Shown: positions 47,459 to 49,686 of the stretch, piece by piece
Layout of the letters: each line of letters opens with the position of its first letter
Numbering within the stretch: position 1 is the first letter of the stretch
Source: Prevotella sp.
GTDB taxonomy: Bacteria; Bacteroidota; Bacteroidia; Bacteroidales; Bacteroidaceae
Direction of reading: 5' to 3'
Length of the DNA: 49,686 bases
Assembly (NCBI GenBank): GCA_017627765.1
Contig: JAGAGD010000047.1
Location: 1 to 49,686, forward strand
Position numbers and translations under genes: made by a program
The notes under the pieces: generated by a model
Databases searched by the model: none
What the model saw: only the letters and a program-made list of their open reading frames with translations
What the model was told of the DNA's origin: nothing

Positions 47459-48497
47459 CTTGGCTTTGGCTTCCTGCTTTTTCTTCGATACATTGTCTTA
47501 TTGCGGTGACGAGAGCATCGTTTTCGTCTTGCCGCTGGGCAGCAATGCGTATGTAGTGGCTGTCAAGATTTCTGAAGTTTGAAGCATCGCGTATCAGTAT
47601 GTGATGCTTCTCTGCCAGCGTCTGCTTCAGTTCTGCTGCTGTCATGCAGGCAATCCTTGCCAGCAAGAAGTTTGTTTCTGTAGGCATCACTTCCAGCCCT
47701 TCAATAGCCGTCAGCATGCCATACAAGCGCTGCGTCTCTTTCAGGTAGGCTTCCATGTCGTCAATGGCTTTCACTTCGTGGCTTAGCAACCACTTTGCAG
47801 CCTCTATAGCTATGGCATTTACCGACCAGGGGCGCACAAACTTTCGAAGCATGCTGATTATTTTAGGCGATGCAGTTACATATCCTATACGCAAACCAGG
47901 AATAGCATAGGTCTTTGTGAGCGAATGTATCTGAATGATGTTGCCGCAGTCTATTGCCTCCTTAGCCGACAAAACGGGTTGGGTGGTATGCTCTTCGTAC
48001 GACTGGTCTATGACAAGAAGATTTGTCCTGCCAGCAAGTCTTAGCATAGTCTGGCTGCCGTAAATCCTGCCTGTAGGATTATTGGGATTGCAGAGCCAGT
48101 AGGCCTCGCTGAAAGGAGTATGACCATCCGCATCTGGCGCCTGCGCGTCTTTTGTTTTCAATCCGAACATCAGGCAGGCATCCTCATATTCTCGAAAAGT
48201 AGGACTAAGTATAGACACCTCTGCACACCCCCTGTCTTTTATAGCCTGCGCAATGATGTAGATAGCATCGGTGGCTCCGTTTGCAGCCAGCACACATTCG
48301 GCTGTTATGCCTCTCTTCTCTGCTATCATCGCCTCAAGCGAATAAGGTTCTGGCTCCGGATAAGAGTCTATGACATCAAGTGTGCCTGCAAGATGTTTCT
48401 TCAGTTCCGACATGTCTGCATGACTATAAATGTTTGAACTGAAGTTCATTCTAATGTCTTTATATCTGAAGGCATCATCGCCGTGACCGTACAACAT
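47454..48497 (-). CDS. cobD: Threonine-phosphate decarboxylase, cobalamin biosynthesis
   Basis: 347 residues of the fold-type I PLP aminotransferase family (histidinol-phosphate aminotransferase-like). LAANGATDAIYIIAQ forms part of the cofactor pocket, LCNPNNPTGR the Asn/Pro loop, VIDQSYEEHT the Asp contacting the pyridine nitrogen, and HSLTKTYAIPGLRIGY carries the PLP-binding Lys. CobD decarboxylates threonine phosphate to (R)-1-aminopropan-2-yl phosphate, the linker joining the corrin ring to the nucleotide loop. Histidinol-phosphate aminotransferase is the main alternative, but the N-terminal MLYGHGDDAFRYKD and adjacency to a corrinoid adenosyltransferase favour CobD. Its start and stop both touch R3 tracts. 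Confidence 0.85.
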   Translation of the reverse strand: MLYGHGDDAFRYKDIRMNFSSNIYSHADMSELKKHLAGTLDVIDSYPEPEPYSLEAMIAEKRGITAECVLAANGATDAIYIIAQAIKDRGCAEVSILSPTFREYEDACLMFGLKTKDAQAPDADGHTPFSEAYWLCNPNNPTGRIYGSQTMLRLAGRTNLLVIDQSYEEHTTQPVLSAKEAIDCGNIIQIHSLTKTYAIPGLRIGYVTASPKIISMLRKFVRPWSVNAIAIEAAKWLLSHEVKAIDDMEAYLKETQRLYGMLTAIEGLEVMPTETNFLLARIACMTAAELKQTLAEKHHILIRDASNFRNLDSHYIRIAAQRQDENDALVTAIRQCIEEKAGSQSQG

Positions 48498-48500
48498 TTT

Positions 48501-48559
48501 AACTTTAACCTTAACTTTAACCTTAACTTTAACCTTAACCTTAACTATTAACTATTAAC
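48501..48559. repeat. R3 hexamer tract between the adenosyltransferase gene and cobD
   Basis: AAC at every six bases from 48501 to 48543 with alternating TTT and CTT spacers, then two 7-base TATTAAC units that shift the register by one. It fills almost the whole gap between the adenosyltransferase stop (48567-48565) and the cobD ATG (48497-48495). Confidence 0.9.
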
Positions 48560-48564
48560 CTTTA

Positions 48565-49056
48565 TTAAGCATTTTCGGCTAAGGCAAAGAGGAAGTCAGA
48601 CAAGCGATTGAACATCTGCATTGTCTTGGAGTCAACAGGATATTGCCGCGACAACGACCATAAGCGTCGCTCTACGGTGCGCGTCTGTGTGCGTGCCACA
48701 TGAACGAAGGCTGTCTGCGGATTGTTTCCTGGCAACACAAATCCCGTTGCCCTGCCTTCCATCAGCCTGTCTATAGCCCTCTCGAGCCTTTCTGCGATTT
48801 CGGCAGAATGCAGCTGGCGCGGGTTCTCCTGCCCCTCGGGTGTCGCTATGTGGCTCATCACAACCATCAGTTCCTGCTGAACATCCTCGATGAGTCCGTC
48901 ATGGTCTAATCCCGCGCTGCGCACAACACCGAGCAGAGAGTTGAGGTGGTCAATCTGTCCATTGGTCTCAATGCGGATGTCGTCTTTATCAACTCTCACC
49001 CCGCCCCTCAGACTTGTTCTGCCCCCGTCGCCTGTCTTGGTATATATCTGTTTCAT
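48565..49056 (-). CDS. PduO-type ATP:cob(I)alamin adenosyltransferase
   Basis: 163 residues from the ATG at 49056 (a GTG three codons earlier is possible). Conserved blocks: IYTKTGDGGRTSL at the N terminus (ATP site), LLGVVRSAG, LPGNNPQTAFVHVARTQTRTVERRL (the Arg/Glu helix) and FNRLSDFLFALA at the end. The trimeric helical-bundle enzyme adds the 5-prime-deoxyadenosyl group to corrinoid, giving coenzyme B12. First gene of the operon followed by cobD. I saw no cobalamin riboswitch in the upstream 100 bases. Confidence 0.92.
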   Translation of the reverse strand: MKQIYTKTGDGGRTSLRGGVRVDKDDIRIETNGQIDHLNSLLGVVRSAGLDHDGLIEDVQQELMVVMSHIATPEGQENPRQLHSAEIAERLERAIDRLMEGRATGFVLPGNNPQTAFVHVARTQTRTVERRLWSLSRQYPVDSKTMQMFNRLSDFLFALAENA

Positions 49057-49130
49057 ACTTCCCACTTTCTCTCGTTAGCGCATTATTCAAAAGAAAAAAG
49101 CAACTTTCTCCCCGTCGCCTTTTCTCACTG

Positions 49131-49162
49131 CAAAGGTAATTGTTTAATAAAGAATCTGCAAA
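49131..49162 (-). promoter_or_regulatory. Promoter of the corrinoid operon
   Basis: Minus strand TACCTTTG (49138-49131), TTTG at 49162-49159, 20 bases apart. Leader about 70 bases. Confidence 0.65.
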
Positions 49163-49190
49163 TATATCAAAACAAATTTTTATGAGTTAT

Positions 49191-49238
49191 GAGAACGGGA
49201 ACTTTAACCTTAACGAGAACGGGAACGAGAACGTTAAC
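49191..49238. repeat. R3 hexamer tract
   Basis: Eight AAC triplets in exact register (49194 to 49236) with spacers GGG, TTT, CTT, GAG, GGG, GAG and GTT. It uses most of the R3 vocabulary in one stretch and lies just upstream of the corrinoid operon promoter. Confidence 0.9.
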
Positions 49239-49251
49239 ATACGCCCCCTTG

Positions 49252-49313
49252 CCCCCTCTAACTTAGAGGGGGAATTGAAGATTGAGAACGAGAACGGGAA
49301 ATTTAACGTTAAA
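49252..49313. repeat. Palindrome plus R3 fragment
   Basis: CCCCCTCTAA-C-TTAGAGGGGG (49252-49272) is a near-perfect palindrome related to the last hairpin of R2. It is followed by an R3 fragment (49284-49313: GAG-AAC-GAG-AAC-GGG-AAA-TTT-AAC-GTT-AA). Confidence 0.75.
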
Positions 49314-49353
49314 AAATCTGAGACATCTGTGGCATCTGTGTGACATTAATCAT

Positions 49354-49431
49354 CCACGATGCCGTTGCATCGTGTAAACACACTCCTCAGTCACTTCGTG
49401 ACAGCTCCCCTAAACTTAGGAGAGCAATTAC
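49354..49431 (+). repeat. R2 palindromic element, copy 4
   Basis: CACGATG-CCGTTG-CATCGTG, then GTCAC-TTC-GTGAC, then CTCCCCTAA...TTAGGAGAG (one arm mutated). Directly joined to the R1 copy at the right edge. Confidence 0.85.
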
Positions 49432-49686
49432 TGCTTACAAACTGTAACTTTCAAAATCACTCCGATTTTTTGACGAAAAAAGTAAAAAATCTTGACAAAC
49501 GGAATTTTAATTCTAGAGAAGGATTTTCCGATTGGCACGAGGCGAAATGCTAAAAAGCGTTTAATTGTTAATCAATCGGCTTAAACAATGTAAACGAACA
49601 TAAGGAATGAAAAAGTGAAAGGTGTCCTTTCGCGATGCGAAACGTGGCATATCGCAGTGCGATATGTGGCATATTGCAGTGCCAAA
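49432..49686 (-). repeat. R1 element, partial copy cut by the right window edge
   Basis: The reverse of copies A and B: CTTACAAACTGTAACTTTC, ...CTAGAGAAGG, GATTAATTGTT-type blocks, then the hairpin array. Array units at 49628 (TTTCGCGATGCGAAA), 49650 (TATCGCAGTGCGATA) and 49672 (TATTGCAGTGCCAAA) keep the 22-bp spacing; the window ends on the last base of the third unit. Confidence 0.9.

Noticed and set aside
47377-47493. LKLRLK-type N-terminal extension of the small exported protein
   Set aside because: Encoded entirely by the R3 tract and by antisense-free overlap with the cobD end; the ATG at 47376 with a signal-like sequence is preferred.
47243-47509. Plus-strand frame encoding alternating Asn with Phe, Leu, Gly (NFNLNF...)
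   Set aside because: It is the R3 hexamer tract read as codons and lies antisense to cobD and the next gene; a by-product of the repeat.
49057-49190. Cobalamin riboswitch upstream of the adenosyltransferase gene
   Set aside because: Only a promoter and a leader of about 70 bases are seen, with no B12-box-like motif or multi-helix fold.

Overview
The window looks like a chromosomal segment of a Bacteroidales bacterium, most likely Prevotellaceae. The evidence is the gene content (ECF sigma/GIN-adhesin operon, secreted protein with a choice-of-anchor J domain and a T9SS-like tail, BspA-type leucine-rich repeats, DUF3316 and DUF4298 proteins, meso-diaminopimelate dehydrogenase, carboxynorspermidine-type dehydrogenase next to recA). 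Promoters also fit the Bacteroidetes primary-sigma pattern, TTG about 18-22 bases before TAnnTTTG. I saw no rRNA, tRNA, insertion sequence, prophage or CRISPR array.

Layout. 1-0.8 kb: dispersed repeats. 0.8-3.3 kb (minus): ECF sigma factor, membrane anti-sigma candidate, small secreted protein, GIN-domain lipoprotein. 3.5-5.4 kb (minus): remnant of a membrane protein, flavodoxin, ZIP metal transporter. 5.7-12.9 kb (plus): dxs, trkA, trkH, a TonB-C protein, manA. 13.1-14.6 kb (minus): secreted FMN-binding protein and ddh. 15-20.2 kb (plus): an ABC-type ATPase plus a DUF4435/TOPRIM-like protein, a DUF6621-like protein, carboxynorspermidine/carboxyspermidine dehydrogenase, recA. 20.3-33.3 kb (minus): FabK-like flavoprotein, trmD, a 1052-residue secreted protein, WecA/MraY-like transferase with ugd, and an operon of topoisomerase IV subunit A, DUF3316 barrel and S41 peptidase. 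34.5-44.9 kb (mostly plus): small hypotheticals, a candidate structured RNA, an OmpX-like barrel with a lipoprotein, glyS with an FKBP lipoprotein, a MATE exporter, a leucine-rich-repeat lipoprotein (minus) and dnaK. 45.2-49.1 kb (minus): a lipoprotein, two unknowns, and a corrinoid operon (PduO-type adenosyltransferase, cobD, small secreted protein).

The most unusual content is non-coding. Four repeat families recur, named here only for convenience. R1 is a roughly 530-bp element, four copies, two cut by the window edges; its core is an array of 15-bp near-palindromes repeating every 22 bp. R2 is about 75 bp of consecutive hairpins (four copies). R3 is a degenerate hexamer NNN-AAC in strict 6-bp register, with NNN almost always TTT, CTT, GTT, GGG, GAG or GAT. 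R4 carries two CTCGAAC heptamers 14 bp apart (three copies). R1, R2 and R3 cluster as composite islands at both window edges and near 33.5 kb. R3 also fills spaces between genes of operons, supplies stop codons, lies in a 5-prime leader and forms a terminator.

Other points of interest are a PARIS-like ATPase/DUF4435 pair, a candidate ncRNA of about 225 nt with its own promoter, UNCG-capped hairpin and terminator, and a sigma-54-like promoter before dnaK. All calls were made by reading sequence and conceptual translations; no database search was run.
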